Shown piece by piece: positions 22,111 through 32,094 of a stretch of 64,000 bases of DNA. This DNA comes from Asparagopsis taxiformis (lineage: Eukaryota; Rhodophyta; Florideophyceae; Bonnemaisoniales; Bonnemaisoniaceae). The notes beneath the pieces were generated by a model. That model did not search any database. It had not been told where the DNA came from and saw only the letters and a program-made list of their open reading frames with translations. The position numbers and the translations under genes are program-made. Every line of letters begins with the position of its first letter. The first letter of the stretch is position 1. Location: positions 1 to 64,000 of the forward strand of contig JALQPE010002458.1 of NCBI GenBank assembly GCA_030407315.1, in the 5' to 3' direction.

Positions 22111-22653
22111 AAAGCACCGCTCTAATCGTTCATGCTTTATTCCAGAACTAACCAACTGAAACGTCTGACTAGTTTATGGAACGATAATCATCAGATTCTT
22201 CTTTTACGAATAAATCTTGCTGGGAATTCCTAGTTTTGGATATCGATCGTTAAACTAGTCTAGACTTTTAACTAACTTCGCGGACGTCCTACGATACATT
22301 CCAGCGCATGATGATGGCGTCGTACTGCTGTTCAGCATGCTGACAAGTGCACTAGTGTGTAAAATTGCGCAATGTTATACATGTGTGCTGCAGAGTAAGG
22401 GGGCTATCACTTGCTCTGCTTATTGCACTCTGCGCATATTGGAATGCACAGAGCAAAAAAGTTAGCTTTGCTGTCGTTAACATTGCGGGGCACCGATGTG
22501 CTCTGCTACGTACAAATTCGCAGTCTTGTATTACCAAAGTATACGGCCGAATAGCTCACCGAGTTTCCCAGTGCCGCACCTTCACAGTCCCTGAGCAGAA
22601 TAAGCGGTGGTAAAATACTAGATCATGTATTGTTGGCCGTCATGGTTTGTACA
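22111..22653. other. intergenic, nothing recognised
   Basis: No gene is supported. The stretch separates two family A hairpins. Confidence 0.4.
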
Positions 22654-22777
22654 GTTGAAATTTGGTAATATTTACGGTCTGAAATTACTGCAGTAAAAAG
22701 CGATCTAGCAAAGTGCACAATGGTAGATCGCTTTTTACTGCAGCAATTTCAGACCATAAAAATTACCAAATTTCAAC
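22654..22777. repeat. family A fold-back hairpin
   Basis: GTTGAAATTTGGTAAT, a diverged middle (ATTTACGGTCTG), AAATTACTGCAGTAAAAAG and CGATCTAG form the left arm, complemented on the right to TTTCAAC. It is the most diverged full-length copy. Confidence 0.85.
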
Positions 22778-23006
22778 TCTAGCCTACATTGCTGGTTTCA
22801 CTGCTTCTCAGTATGCCGAGGACCGTTACAGCCCTCATATTTCGTAACGGCACTACCATTGCACTTGTCCGTTACATGATTGGTCTGCTTACGACAGACA
22901 TTTCCCTCGAGTCTTTCTATTTATCTTTCTCGTTGGATAATCAATTTGCTCGTGCACCTCAATTCTCCTCTCCCGGACGTGGAACATCCCATCATTTTGA
23001 GCTGAA

Positions 23007-24291
23007 ATGCGAGATGAATTATCATTGTCAAGGTTTGCAAAGTTTGAGGAACAGTTTGCATCCCTCGAACAGTATATGCGCGACTCCCTTTCGTCCATTG
23101 AAATGGAGCTTGCTTGCATTCGGTACATGACCTCGGCTGCTGCAGGGACAAACACTGTACCTTCAGTAGTTCTCGAGGAGAGATCAAGAAAATCAGGTCA
23201 AATTACCACTCTAGTGTCCTCTTTGTTCAACAATAGGCATGTGACATCTAGATTCGTCGCTTTCCGAACCGTTGCAGAGCTTACCAAAACTTCAGTGGAT
23301 CCAAGTTTGCTCAGGAACTTGAATGCAAGGTCTGAAAAACCCCGCAAGAGAAGTCCTGCACAACATTGCTACTTGCTGCATTGTCGTTTTCGCAGACTTC
23401 CAGTTCTAATGCAGAGGTAAGACAATCCAAGAAATCTCTAATTGGCACGGCGGTTGGGAAACGGCATATATTCTTAAAACGCTCTATTGTCGGAACAGCA
23501 TTTATTTCGATGGCGAATGACAGAATTGTACGATGGAAGGACTCGGCCACCAGGAATGCCGGCATCCTGGACCCCGGCGAAGAAGAGGACTTGAACAGCA
23601 ATACTATCTCAAGAGATTATGCACTACGCAATGCAACAATTGTGCCCATCGATAAACCATCTTGGCTGCACATTTCGCAGCGCGCTCTTTTCCATGCTAT
23701 GGATATTTCGATGCCCACGGAGGCGGAACGCAACATAGAACAGTCCACGAGTTTGCAGGTTGGATCTTCAAGCGTCGGCGACTGTCTGGTTCGAAAGAAG
23801 CACGCCGTGCATCTACGTCCTCCTCTTCGTCTTCCGCTATGCCCAACCTGTCACCGTCGGATATACAGTCCATTCCGATCATTACCTCTGCTCTACGGCA
23901 GCTCACCCAGTTCTTCAACAGTTCCCGTAAGCAAATGAAAATGGAATTGGTCAAGCAAGCCTTCTTCCTCATCCACCGAGATATGAAGGCAACTATTGCT
24001 GTTCCACTTGACTCTGATGTGTCCACGTCGGACATGTGTCCACTTGACTCAATTCCGACAACGTTGAAAGCTTACGGAACAGGAGAAGACGCTCTAGAAG
24101 TGTATTCAAGAAATGATTCTACCTTCTCAAATTTCATTCTCAGTCGTCCCGAGCTTCACGTTCAGGTTACTTACAAAGTTCAGGTAAGCGGCGGTATCGT
24201 TAATGGAAACATTACAACTGCGCAGAATCCAGTGGAGAAATTGGCTGTATGTTCATTCTCTTTTCTTACTTTAGCTACACTACGGTGTTGA
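23007..24291 (+). pseudogene. family X protein, broken, unknown function
   Basis: Three plus-strand frames follow one another: 23007-23420 (MRDELSLSRFAKFEEQFASL, helical, coiled-coil-like), about 23335-23800 (SKKSLIGTAVGKRHIF and onward), and about 23760-24291 (FKRRRLSGSKEARRAST, then helices). The last part aligns by eye with the 299-aa minus-strand protein at 48492: ITSALRQLTQFFNSSRKQMK against VMKSALTAVTGFMNKSRDHV, and HVQVTYKVQVSG against LFKVEYEVQIIG. No known domain is recognised. It lies just outside cassette A, as the relative lies just outside cassette B, so it may be a further component of the same element type. Confidence 0.45.
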
Positions 24292-24299
24292 AAAGGGGG

Positions 24300-24540
24300 C
24301 CTCAGACAGTACTGCGAGACAGTGATTTTTACTGTCTGAGACAGTAAAAATCACTATGCGGCAAATGAAAATTAATGCCACACTTGGAGACAGTGATTTG
24401 CACTGTCTGGCAGACAGTACGGAACACTGTCTGCAGACAGTAAAAAACACTGTCTCACAGTACTGTCTGAGGCAGTGAATGGAGACAGTAAAAATTAATG
24501 ATTTATTCAATAGTTGGATATGATGTAATTTACTGTACTG
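24300..24540. repeat. AGACAGT/ACTGTCT-rich fold-back region
   Basis: Many copies of AGACAGT and its complement ACTGTCT occur in both orientations at short spacing, able to form several hairpins. It leads into the 35-bp minisatellite, which uses the same word. Confidence 0.6.
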
Positions 24541-24635
24541 GGCAGTGTTGGCGGATAGTGTTTTGTATTGGCCAAGGCAACATGGCCGGATAGTGAAATA
24601 CGCTGCCTGGGACAATAGATGGAACCAACACGGTG

Positions 24636-25153
24636 CACTGTCCTGGGCAGTACCTGGAGACAGTGATTTTCACTGTCCTGGGCAGTACCTGGAGACAGTG
24701 ATTTTCACTGTCCTGGGCAGTACCTGGAGACAGTGATTTTCACTGTCCTGGGCAGTACCTGGAGACAGTGATTTTCACTGTCCTGGGCAGTACCTGGAGA
24801 CAGTGATTTTCACTGTCCTGGGCAGTACCTGTAGACAGTACTTTGTGCTGCCCTGGGCAGTACCTGTAGACAGTACTTTGTGCTGCCCTGGGCAGCACCT
24901 GTAGACAGTACTTTGTGCTGCCCTGGGCAGCACCTGTAGACAGTACTTTGTGCTGCCCTGGGCAGCACCTGTAGACAGTATTTCGTGCTGCCCTGGGCAG
25001 CACCTGTAGACAGTATTTGTGCTGCCCTGGGCAGCACCTGGAGACAGTATTTCGTGCTGCCCTGGGCAGCACCTGGAGACAGTATTTCGTGCTGCCCTGG
25101 GCAGCACCTGGAGACAGTATTTCGTGCTGCCCTGGGCAGCACCTGGAGACAGT
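24636..25153. repeat. 35-bp minisatellite, about 15 copies in graded variants
   Basis: The unit is CACTGTCCTGGGCAGTACCT plus GGAGACAGTGATTTT. The first copies have ATTTTCACTGTC, the middle copies ACTTTGTGCTGCC with CCTGTAGA, and the last copies ATTTCGTGCTGCC with CCTGGAGA, so variants are ordered in blocks along the array. Thirty-five is not a multiple of three, so overlapping frames of 110-135 aa on the minus strand simply translate the repeat. Confidence 0.9.
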
Positions 25154-25557
25154 AAAAGTAGTGTCCTGATATAGTAAAATTCGGTGTCTGGGAGTGGTGG
25201 ATGAGATGGAGCGTCACGCTGTCGTGGGCATCTTTCTGGGGTAGAGGAAGGCAGTTCTAGCGCTATGAGGATGGGGCATGGACGGTATTCATATGGGAAT
25301 GGACAGAATAGTACGGCTAGGAATTTTTATTTCGTAGTGACTATGAGCTAGCGAGAGGTATACGCGGTAGGATAGGTAGCAATCTAAGAGGGTGCGATAT
25401 GGGAAGCTTCACTCTGGATTTGTTTATTTGCGCAGGCTACATTGAGAATAAACAATCCCTATGTTAAAAATGCTACTACAACTAACACTATTCCGACGAG
25501 TAAAACTAAAACTACTAGAAAAGTCTAGAAATCTATCAACTGATTGAGCTGCATGAA

Positions 25558-25860
25558 TAAGCTAGGAAATGAAGAGAAGAAGAAAAAATGATGTAGAGAA
25601 AGGAAACAAGTTAGTGACGTTGAATTGGAGAGGGAAATTGATGGTGATTAGGAGACTAACGTACCTTAACAAATACCATTGCATCCCAAATTGAGATATG
25701 TACTCACAGGCAGAAAAGAAAATTAGTGGAGAAGTGGTAAGAGAGAAAGATAAATGAAAGTAGAATTGGAACACTCACCGACTGGAAACCTGAGAAAGAG
25801 AAAACGAATAGAAAACTGGGTTAGTGGCGTGAGTTGTGGAAACGTACCATCATGGTTCAT
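25558..25860 (-). ncRNA. candidate spliced transcript with very short exons
   Basis: Reading the minus strand: an ATGATG|GTACGTTTCC 5' site near 25847, then CACTAACCCAG and a CTTTCTCAG 3' site; GGTTTCCAGTCG|GTGAGTG; a later exon ending TTGTTAAG|GTACGTTAG near 25665; then GTCACTAACTTG and TTTCCTAG near 25560. Each step has a donor, a branch-like CACTAAC or CTAAT and an acceptor. The exons are very short and no protein is recognised. Confidence 0.35.
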
Positions 25861-25996
25861 ATCCGTCGGAGACAAAGCAACAACTTTGGCCTTGGGAGCC
25901 GTATTGATGATCTAAAACTTACGCTTTGGAAGCAGTTTAGATGATCTATACGGCTTCCACGGCCAGGGTTGTTGCTTTGCTTCCGACGGATATGAA
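25856..25996. repeat. long imperfect inverted repeat (about 63-bp arms)
   Basis: The left arm TTCATATCCGTCGGAGACAA and onward is complemented on the right up to GACGGATATGAA, with several mismatches. It is unrelated to families A and B. It lies about 960 bp upstream of the plus-strand transposase and may mark the left side of cassette B. Confidence 0.8.
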
Positions 25997-26955
25997 GATG
26001 GAAACAGGGATCTCCAGAATCTGTTGTTTAAGTAGCACTCTGCGGGCGGAAATGACGTGTACTCTAACAATAGAGGGATGAATTTGAAACGGAGCGGTGC
26101 GATGGGAGGCCCAGAAAAACGATACCTAGGGTGCGAATTACGCTTTGAAGCACATGACCTGGCAGAACAGGCGCAAAATTATTGTATCTTCTACCGCCTT
26201 CTCTAGTCTATAATGACGTCATCACTACAGAAATATAGGAAAAACACTAGCATATCGGGCCTACTGGAAAGGGGGAGGCGAGGAGTAGGAAAAATGGCGC
26301 ACTTTCCTGGACGAGGAGTCCGCGCTTCCAGTGATGATTTGGACGGTATATATCGATGACGTCATTGCATGCTCTGAGCACACTTGGCAGGCAGTCAAAG
26401 CGGGCCACGTGGATGTGGGCGGCTAGGAAACAGCAGTGTGGGAGAAATTTTATAATTTTCATGTTGCAAGCGAGCAGTGAATCTGCATTGCAATATATAA
26501 ATTTATGCTAATTTAAGATATCACACCGAGTACGATTCAACGAGAGATTGTGCTTTCAACTTGTAAATAGGGCCGAAAATGGTAGAGTATACGAGTAGGA
26601 AGTACGTGTATGAGAAAATCAGATTCAGTATTAGTGCCTAGAGCATCACTGCGAAATAAACGGCCGTTTTCCGGAAATGGATACATCTTGGCTGGGTTTG
26701 TGGTTAGGGGATGCGATACAAGATAGCAAAACGATGTTGAGTCCGGATGAAATAGCAATCAATGTGCATAAAGCAATGAGCATAGGGCAAAGCATTGTGG
26801 TGAACCAGTTCATTGGATCGAATGAAAGCCTGGAAAGGTTTCGTAACGGTTAAAAGTAGTAGTACTGTATTGAGATAGTAGTCATGTCATAGAAGTTTAG
26901 AGTTGTATTCTATGCAACAAAACTGAGCGAAGAAGAAAAGAACAAAAACATCAAG
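25997..26955. other. intergenic upstream of transposase, nothing firm
   Basis: AT-rich sequence with only short frames. The last 100 bases before 26956 are A-rich and probably form the 5' leader of the transposase gene; no specific promoter motif is claimed. Confidence 0.35.
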
Positions 26956-29900
26956 ATGGCTCCGAGACGGACTCCTATTCGAAAGAAAACCACAAGTCGT
27001 AGGACAAAGGCGAGATTCGATTCACTCAATGTGGCCAGTCCCAGTAAACAGCTTCCTGGGAAACTGCAGGGAGAAATCCGCAGCAGTGATGCAGCCTGCA
27101 TGAACAAAGAAATCCCGAGAGGTAATGAGCTACGACGTGAGTGTACCACAGATGACCTATTGGAGTCCCCAATCCCTATGGGTGACACAATAGAAGGTTG
27201 TATTGATGTGTACAGCAACAACGATGAAGCTGGAAGTGACATCTACGTAGCATCGAGCACGCTAATGGAATCGGAAGAAGCAACCGGACGAGGTTCTGAT
27301 TCCATTTCAACTGGAGGCCCGATAGACCGAAATGCTGGGGATGAAGCATGTGGTGATTTCAAGGCATTACTACAATGGCCTGCGATGTATGGGGCTCTTC
27401 AGCTGAGTGGAACTCAAAGAATGACAAGAGCCCACTATGAAGGTACCCTGTTCGGAATGAATTTCCGCAGAGATCCAAGTGAGCACGTCCCGTCGGACTC
27501 TGTGATGCGACAGAAGATACTACCATTCTTGAGGAAACACTGCTATGCAAAGAGCTGTGACATCGAGTTTCCGATAGACCTTCGAAAGAGCGGAGCAAGA
27601 GCTGCACAGCATCGAGGTGCAGTAGGAACCCGTGGAACAACAGATGACAGAGACAATTGTGGAGGAATGGCGAAAGTTCGTATTGTACTCCCAAGCACAT
27701 GGGCTCTGAAAGATGTCCAGACTCGACCAATCTTTGAATCATTCCGCAGTGATGCGAACAATCGAAGCTCAGAAGGAGAAAAATCAACCGCAGAGTGCAG
27801 CATTGAAGATTCGTTCATTGCAAAGTGCAGGAGGGGTGTTTTGAGCGACCCATTCGTTCGCACAGCAGTTGTTCCCATTGACAGCGATGGGAAAAAGGGT
27901 TTGAAGCACATTTATGTACCTGATGGAACAGCAATTCGAATCCGATGTCATCCAGGAGCTCGTCAGGTTGCCGTCATCGAAAGAGCAAAAGGGTTCAGGA
28001 AGAATGACAGAGATGGTGGGAAACCGAAGAGGAGAAGAGTGGCGGTTACGTCGTTGTGGGAACTTCATGCTAGGACCATAGTTACCTATGAGGCTCGACA
28101 CGACGGTGAGCATGATGTGCATGTCGAAAAATATCTGCAGCCGCGAATGTCACATCTATTGGAATGGGAGAGGCAGCATGCTCTGCGAGCGATATCGCAA
28201 TGTGTAATCGGAGCAGGAGCCAAGGGAAAAGAAACACGAGCTGGGGACGTGATAACCGTTCTATTACCAATTGGAATGGAAGAGGGTGATATTGTTCCAC
28301 ACGTCGTATTGGTGAACAGGTATTTGAAAGAGCAGGTCGGAGAAGCATCCACCATGTTACTTTGCTTTTCACCGGGCGCGAGCTTTGCTGAAGCCAGAAA
28401 ACCGCCCGATAGACTAGGAAGCCCCAACTATGAAGAAATTCGTGTTTCAGGGGTGTTCTCGGATGGTTTCGGAGACCACAGGTCGCAATGGCACCCAGCG
28501 TCTCCGCGAGAAGATGCACCATGTTGGGGAAAGCTGGAGGATGGTCGAAACTACTTTGTTTACCGATTTCTCCTTTACACGGATGACTTCGAACCATTCA
28601 CAAGCAGGAAGGGAAGTTTTGGTGGATGCTATATGTTACCTCTCAATCTACCACCTCGGAAAAGGGGAAGCTACCAAGCGGTTCGAGTGATTGGTTTGCC
28701 ACCTCCGGGAGTGTCCACAAATTGTGTATTGCGATATATCGTTCAAGATATAGTGCGAGGAAGCACAGAGGGTTTCCCAACGAAAAATGCAGAGGGAGAA
28801 GATATTGTGGTATTTCTAGACCCAGTGGGGAGCATTGGAGACTATCCTGCAGTTTCACATACCCTGGATGTTCTTGGACACACATCAAACTCTCCGTGCC
28901 ACATCTGCAGTTTCCGCAAATATGACCTGAGCAGTACTGGTGGCACGAAGAATGCATACACTTCGGTAGTGAACGGGCAAACATCGACGCATGCCAGGAG
29001 CAAGTATCGGAATGCATCGACACGTAAGGATGCCACAGAAACCCAGCTTCGCACTCTCGGACTGGCTGCAGAAGAAGGGGAAGATTTACCATTTCATGTC
29101 CTGAGCACTTCCTTGGAAGCAGTGCAGGAAGAAGTACCGAAGACGGAAAACGGAGTTTCAGTTGTCCCAGCAATTTTTGACCCGTACCGTTCCGCAGTGA
29201 TAGCACCTGACCATCTATTGTCTGGACTGGCACAAGATGTACTGAACGCTTGTATTTCAGCTGCCAGCCCACGAATTCGAGAGGTAGCTGAATTGCAAAT
29301 TCTGGGCGCTCTGAAGAAGTTCAGGATGGGAAGGCAGAACCGTTTATTTGGAACCAACAATCTGCTTTCCATGAACATGAGTGACATATTCAGTGTGCTT
29401 CTGATAGCACCTATGGCATTCGAAAACGCAGCTCGAATGATGGATGGGAAAGGGGAAGGTCATCGTGAAAAATTTGATGGGGCCGTCAAACTAGTAGTGA
29501 TGTTTCAGAAGCTGGTTTCGTGTATTAGTTTCATGCCCGTATGGTGGAAAGACGGTCCCCATGAAGTAGAGACGGCTGACGGAGAAGGTGGCAGGAATGA
29601 ATACATTCTGGGAAGAACTGTAGACTACGTGGAGACGTTGAATGAGTATTGTCGGAAAGTGAAGGGAGCAGGAGCACATTTGGACAAGCCTAATGTTCAT
29701 CGTCTTGTCGAGTTTTGTGTTCATACGCTTCCTGCCTACGGCTCTGTGAAGCACGTGCAGGAGCTTATATTCGAACGGATGCATCAGCCGCTGAAGAAAG
29801 GTGTGAGAATGTCCAATCACCAAAGCGAACAGCTTTCAGCGCTGGAATTAGTTCTTGCGGATGACTGGCAGACGAGAGTGGCCATTGTTTTGCGCGAAAT

Positions 29901-30759
29901 CGGCATGGAGCCACAACATTGGTCCTCGTCCGAATGCTCTCAAATGGTCAACGTTCTTTCACAGGAGCTAGGGAGAGAAATAGATGTGGAAGACGAGGTA
30001 GTGAAAAACTGCTTCCAGGAACCGGTTCTCCAGCTTCTCTCCCAGCGTCGAGGAAAGATATTGTCGGCGGATGGTGAAATTGTGACGTGGAGAGGGCATG
30101 GAGGTATATCTATTGACGAGGTCAAGGAGTACATGAATGGAAAATGTGATATGGCAGAGGGTGCTGTAGGTGTTTTCAAACGGTTCTTTACCGAAAGGTA
30201 CGGAAGCGGAACAAGCGGGTGTGGAAAGTATGCCGAATGGGTGAGAAGAGTTTCTAGAAGCACTACGACAGAGTGGGGAAGGAAAACAGTGCAGAGGTCT
30301 GGCTCTCTAGAATCAGGAGCTATCATCCATGCTGTTTGCCCTGAACAGATGAAATGTGAGGATGGTGCAACTTCACAAGCGATTCTGTACCCGGCGTCTC
30401 GTCTCACATCAGAGATAATGCGGGGAAGAATTAATTATGAACCGCGGTTTTTTATTGTTCTAGCGTTCTTTATCCTGAGGAACGAGAGTGCGAGAGATGA
30501 GCAAGGTACAGCTTATGGAGTTTGCCTGGGTTTGCAAAAAACTGATGAAGGAGTGTTCAAGGTCGAAGAGAGGCGACGAACAGTAATTGTGGAGATGAGT
30601 GAGGGAGTCACTGAGGTGTTTGGTATGCACTATTGCAATGGGAGTGTATGCGAATATGATGAGAACATGAGGGAGGTAAGGCACGGACCCGGACTGCTGG
30701 AGGGTGGAGAGATATATGCACTATGTAGGCGAGACGGATTTCCACCGAGGGCTGCATGA
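26956..30759 (+). CDS. TNP2/KDZ-like DDE-type transposase (intact)
   Basis: An unbroken 1,267-aa frame from an ATG followed by a basic, nuclear-signal-like start (MAPRRTPIRKKTTSRR). It aligns over most of its length with the minus-strand transposase at 7625: YRFLLYTDDFE (D543-D544), FGGCYMLPLNLPP, GVSTNCVLRYIVQDIVRGST, GDYPAVSHTLDVLGH, CHIC (648-651) and FDPYRSAVIAPDHLLSGLA. Both end in DG(F/Y)PPR(A/T)A. These blocks fit the TNP2/Plavaka/KDZ-type transposases; the exact catalytic triad cannot be fixed by eye. It leads cassette B: the family B hairpin array starts about 120 bp after its stop codon, and two ParB-dioxygenase genes follow on the same strand. With no breaks it is a candidate active transposase. 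Confidence 0.78.
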   Translation: MAPRRTPIRKKTTSRRTKARFDSLNVASPSKQLPGKLQGEIRSSDAACMNKEIPRGNELRRECTTDDLLESPIPMGDTIEGCIDVYSNNDEAGSDIYVASSTLMESEEATGRGSDSISTGGPIDRNAGDEACGDFKALLQWPAMYGALQLSGTQRMTRAHYEGTLFGMNFRRDPSEHVPSDSVMRQKILPFLRKHCYAKSCDIEFPIDLRKSGARAAQHRGAVGTRGTTDDRDNCGGMAKVRIVLPSTWALKDVQTRPIFESFRSDANNRSSEGEKSTAECSIEDSFIAKCRRGVLSDPFVRTAVVPIDSDGKKGLKHIYVPDGTAIRIRCHPGARQVAVIERAKGFRKNDRDGGKPKRRRVAVTSLWELHARTIVTYEARHDGEHDVHVEKYLQPRMSHLLEWERQHALRAISQCVIGAGAKGKETRAGDVITVLLPIGMEEGDIVPHVVLVNRYLKEQVGEASTMLLCFSPGASFAEARKPPDRLGSPNYEEIRVSGVFSDGFGDHRSQWHPASPREDAPCWGKLEDGRNYFVYRFLLYTDDFEPFTSRKGSFGGCYMLPLNLPPRKRGSYQAVRVIGLPPPGVSTNCVLRYIVQDIVRGSTEGFPTKNAEGEDIVVFLDPVGSIGDYPAVSHTLDVLGHTSNSPCHICSFRKYDLSSTGGTKNAYTSVVNGQTSTHARSKYRNASTRKDATETQLRTLGLAAEEGEDLPFHVLSTSLEAVQEEVPKTENGVSVVPAIFDPYRSAVIAPDHLLSGLAQDVLNACISAASPRIREVAELQILGALKKFRMGRQNRLFGTNNLLSMNMSDIFSVLLIAPMAFENAARMMDGKGEGHREKFDGAVKLVVMFQKLVSCISFMPVWWKDGPHEVETADGEGGRNEYILGRTVDYVETLNEYCRKVKGAGAHLDKPNVHRLVEFCVHTLPAYGSVKHVQELIFERMHQPLKKGVRMSNHQSEQLSALELVLADDWQTRVAIVLREIGMEPQHWSSSECSQMVNVLSQELGREIDVEDEVVKNCFQEPVLQLLSQRRGKILSADGEIVTWRGHGGISIDEVKEYMNGKCDMAEGAVGVFKRFFTERYGSGTSGCGKYAEWVRRVSRSTTTEWGRKTVQRSGSLESGAIIHAVCPEQMKCEDGATSQAILYPASRLTSEIMRGRINYEPRFFIVLAFFILRNESARDEQGTAYGVCLGLQKTDEGVFKVEERRRTVIVEMSEGVTEVFGMHYCNGSVCEYDENMREVRHGPGLLEGGEIYALCRRDGFPPRAA

Positions 30760-30880
30760 TTTTTAGGGAAGAATAAAATGAATAACCAGATGCATCACAT
30801 ATGAATTGTACACTCTAGGGCGGTGGTGGATTGGTGCAAAGTAGTGGGGAGAGGATCTGAGAGGATGGAGGGAGGTATGC

Positions 30881-31394
30881 TTACAGCAAAGTCATCGTTA
30901 CGATGACTTTGCTGTAAGAAAACGTTTCCATTACAGTGGCCAAGAATGTTTTACCGGGTAAAAAAATCGTGGCAGCTGTAATGATTTGCTTTCTTACAGC
31001 AAAGTCATCGTAACGATGACTTTGCTGTAAGGAACCGTTTCCTTGCAGTGGCCGAAGAATTTTTTACCGGGTAAAAAATCAGCAAGAAATTTTACCGGGT
31101 AAAAAAATTGTGGCCGCTGTAATGATTTGCTTTCTTACAGCAAAGTCATCGTTACGATGACTTTGCTGTAAGAAAACGTTTCATTACAGCGGCCACAATT
31201 TTTTACCCGGTAAAGAAATCATGGCTACTGTAATGTTTTCTTTTCTTACAGCAAAGTCATCGTAACGATGACTTTGCTGTAAGAAAACGTTTCATTACAG
31301 CGGCCACAATTTTTTTACCCGGTAAAGAAATCATGGCTGCTGTAATGTTTTCTTTTCTTACAGCAAAGTCATCGTAACGATGACTTTGCTGTAA
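30881..31394. repeat. family B hairpin array, five copies
   Basis: Five copies of a 37-bp near-palindrome (arm TTACAGCAAAGTCATCG, single central T or A) start at 30881, 30995, 31135, 31246 and 31358. Between them lie TTTTACCGGGTAAAA or TTTTACCCGGTAAA palindromes and CATTACAGCGGCCA paired with TGGCTACTGTAATG, so nearly the whole array can fold. Central-base order is T, A, T, A, A. Confidence 0.9.
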
Positions 31395-31439
31395 GAAAAC
31401 GTTTCATTACAGCAAATTCATCGATAGTTAAGGTTAAGT

Positions 31440-32000
31440 AACCAACTTTAGGATGTCCAGAGGACCTGCTCGTTGTAAGGAATAAGGAATATTGATCAAC
31501 TGACGAAGAGGAAGCATTTTGAATCGACTAGGGTAGGAACGCAATGAGATTTGGTATGCAAGAAAACTGAATCGCAGTAGTGAATAGGTAGTTGAAATGA
31601 ATTCATATTGATGTTCTTTGGTGTATTGTCCATTGGAGCACATTGAAAACCATTTATATGATCACCGTTTAAATAGTCTATGAATCCTTTGCAGCCGAGT
31701 ACGCCAATAGGAAGAAATTCAAGCAGTGGCCTGCACGGGAACCGTTCATTTGTGAGTAGCAAAAGTTAGTGTAGAAATGAATTTTTCAGACTTGTAGGAG
31801 AGGTGGATCGTAGTAAATGTATAAAACTCACGTAGAATCGATTGATAGGAATCAATGGTACGGAAGAAGAAGCGAGGTGGAGAGTGTGGATGAAATAGGT
31901 TGTTGGAATATGAATGATAATTGACGTGGTGAGGTAAACGGGTTCGATTGCATTATATGCGCTAGAGGTACATACTATTAGGTGTAGATTGATGGAAAGG
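31440..32000 (-). other. possible small spliced minus-strand gene
   Basis: On the minus strand TAC|GTGAGTTTT (31831) is followed by CTACACTAACTTTTGC and CCGTGCAG (31731), a well-formed intron of about 100 nt. The downstream exon is open in one frame (LLEFLPIGVLGCKGFIDYLN). No family is recognised, and the upstream exon boundary is unknown. Confidence 0.3.
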
Positions 32001-32094
32001 GCTAAACGCTTTGTGGAGGTATCAGGATCAGGTAGAGTCAGAGGTGCTGAGCGGGTGCAGCGTAAGGTTCATCAGGACTGAACGTAGGTAGGGA

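Noticed and set aside
24740..25217. Three overlapping minus-strand frames of 110-135 aa with PRAARNTVSRCC-like repeats
   Set aside because: They are translations of the 35-bp minisatellite in three frames.
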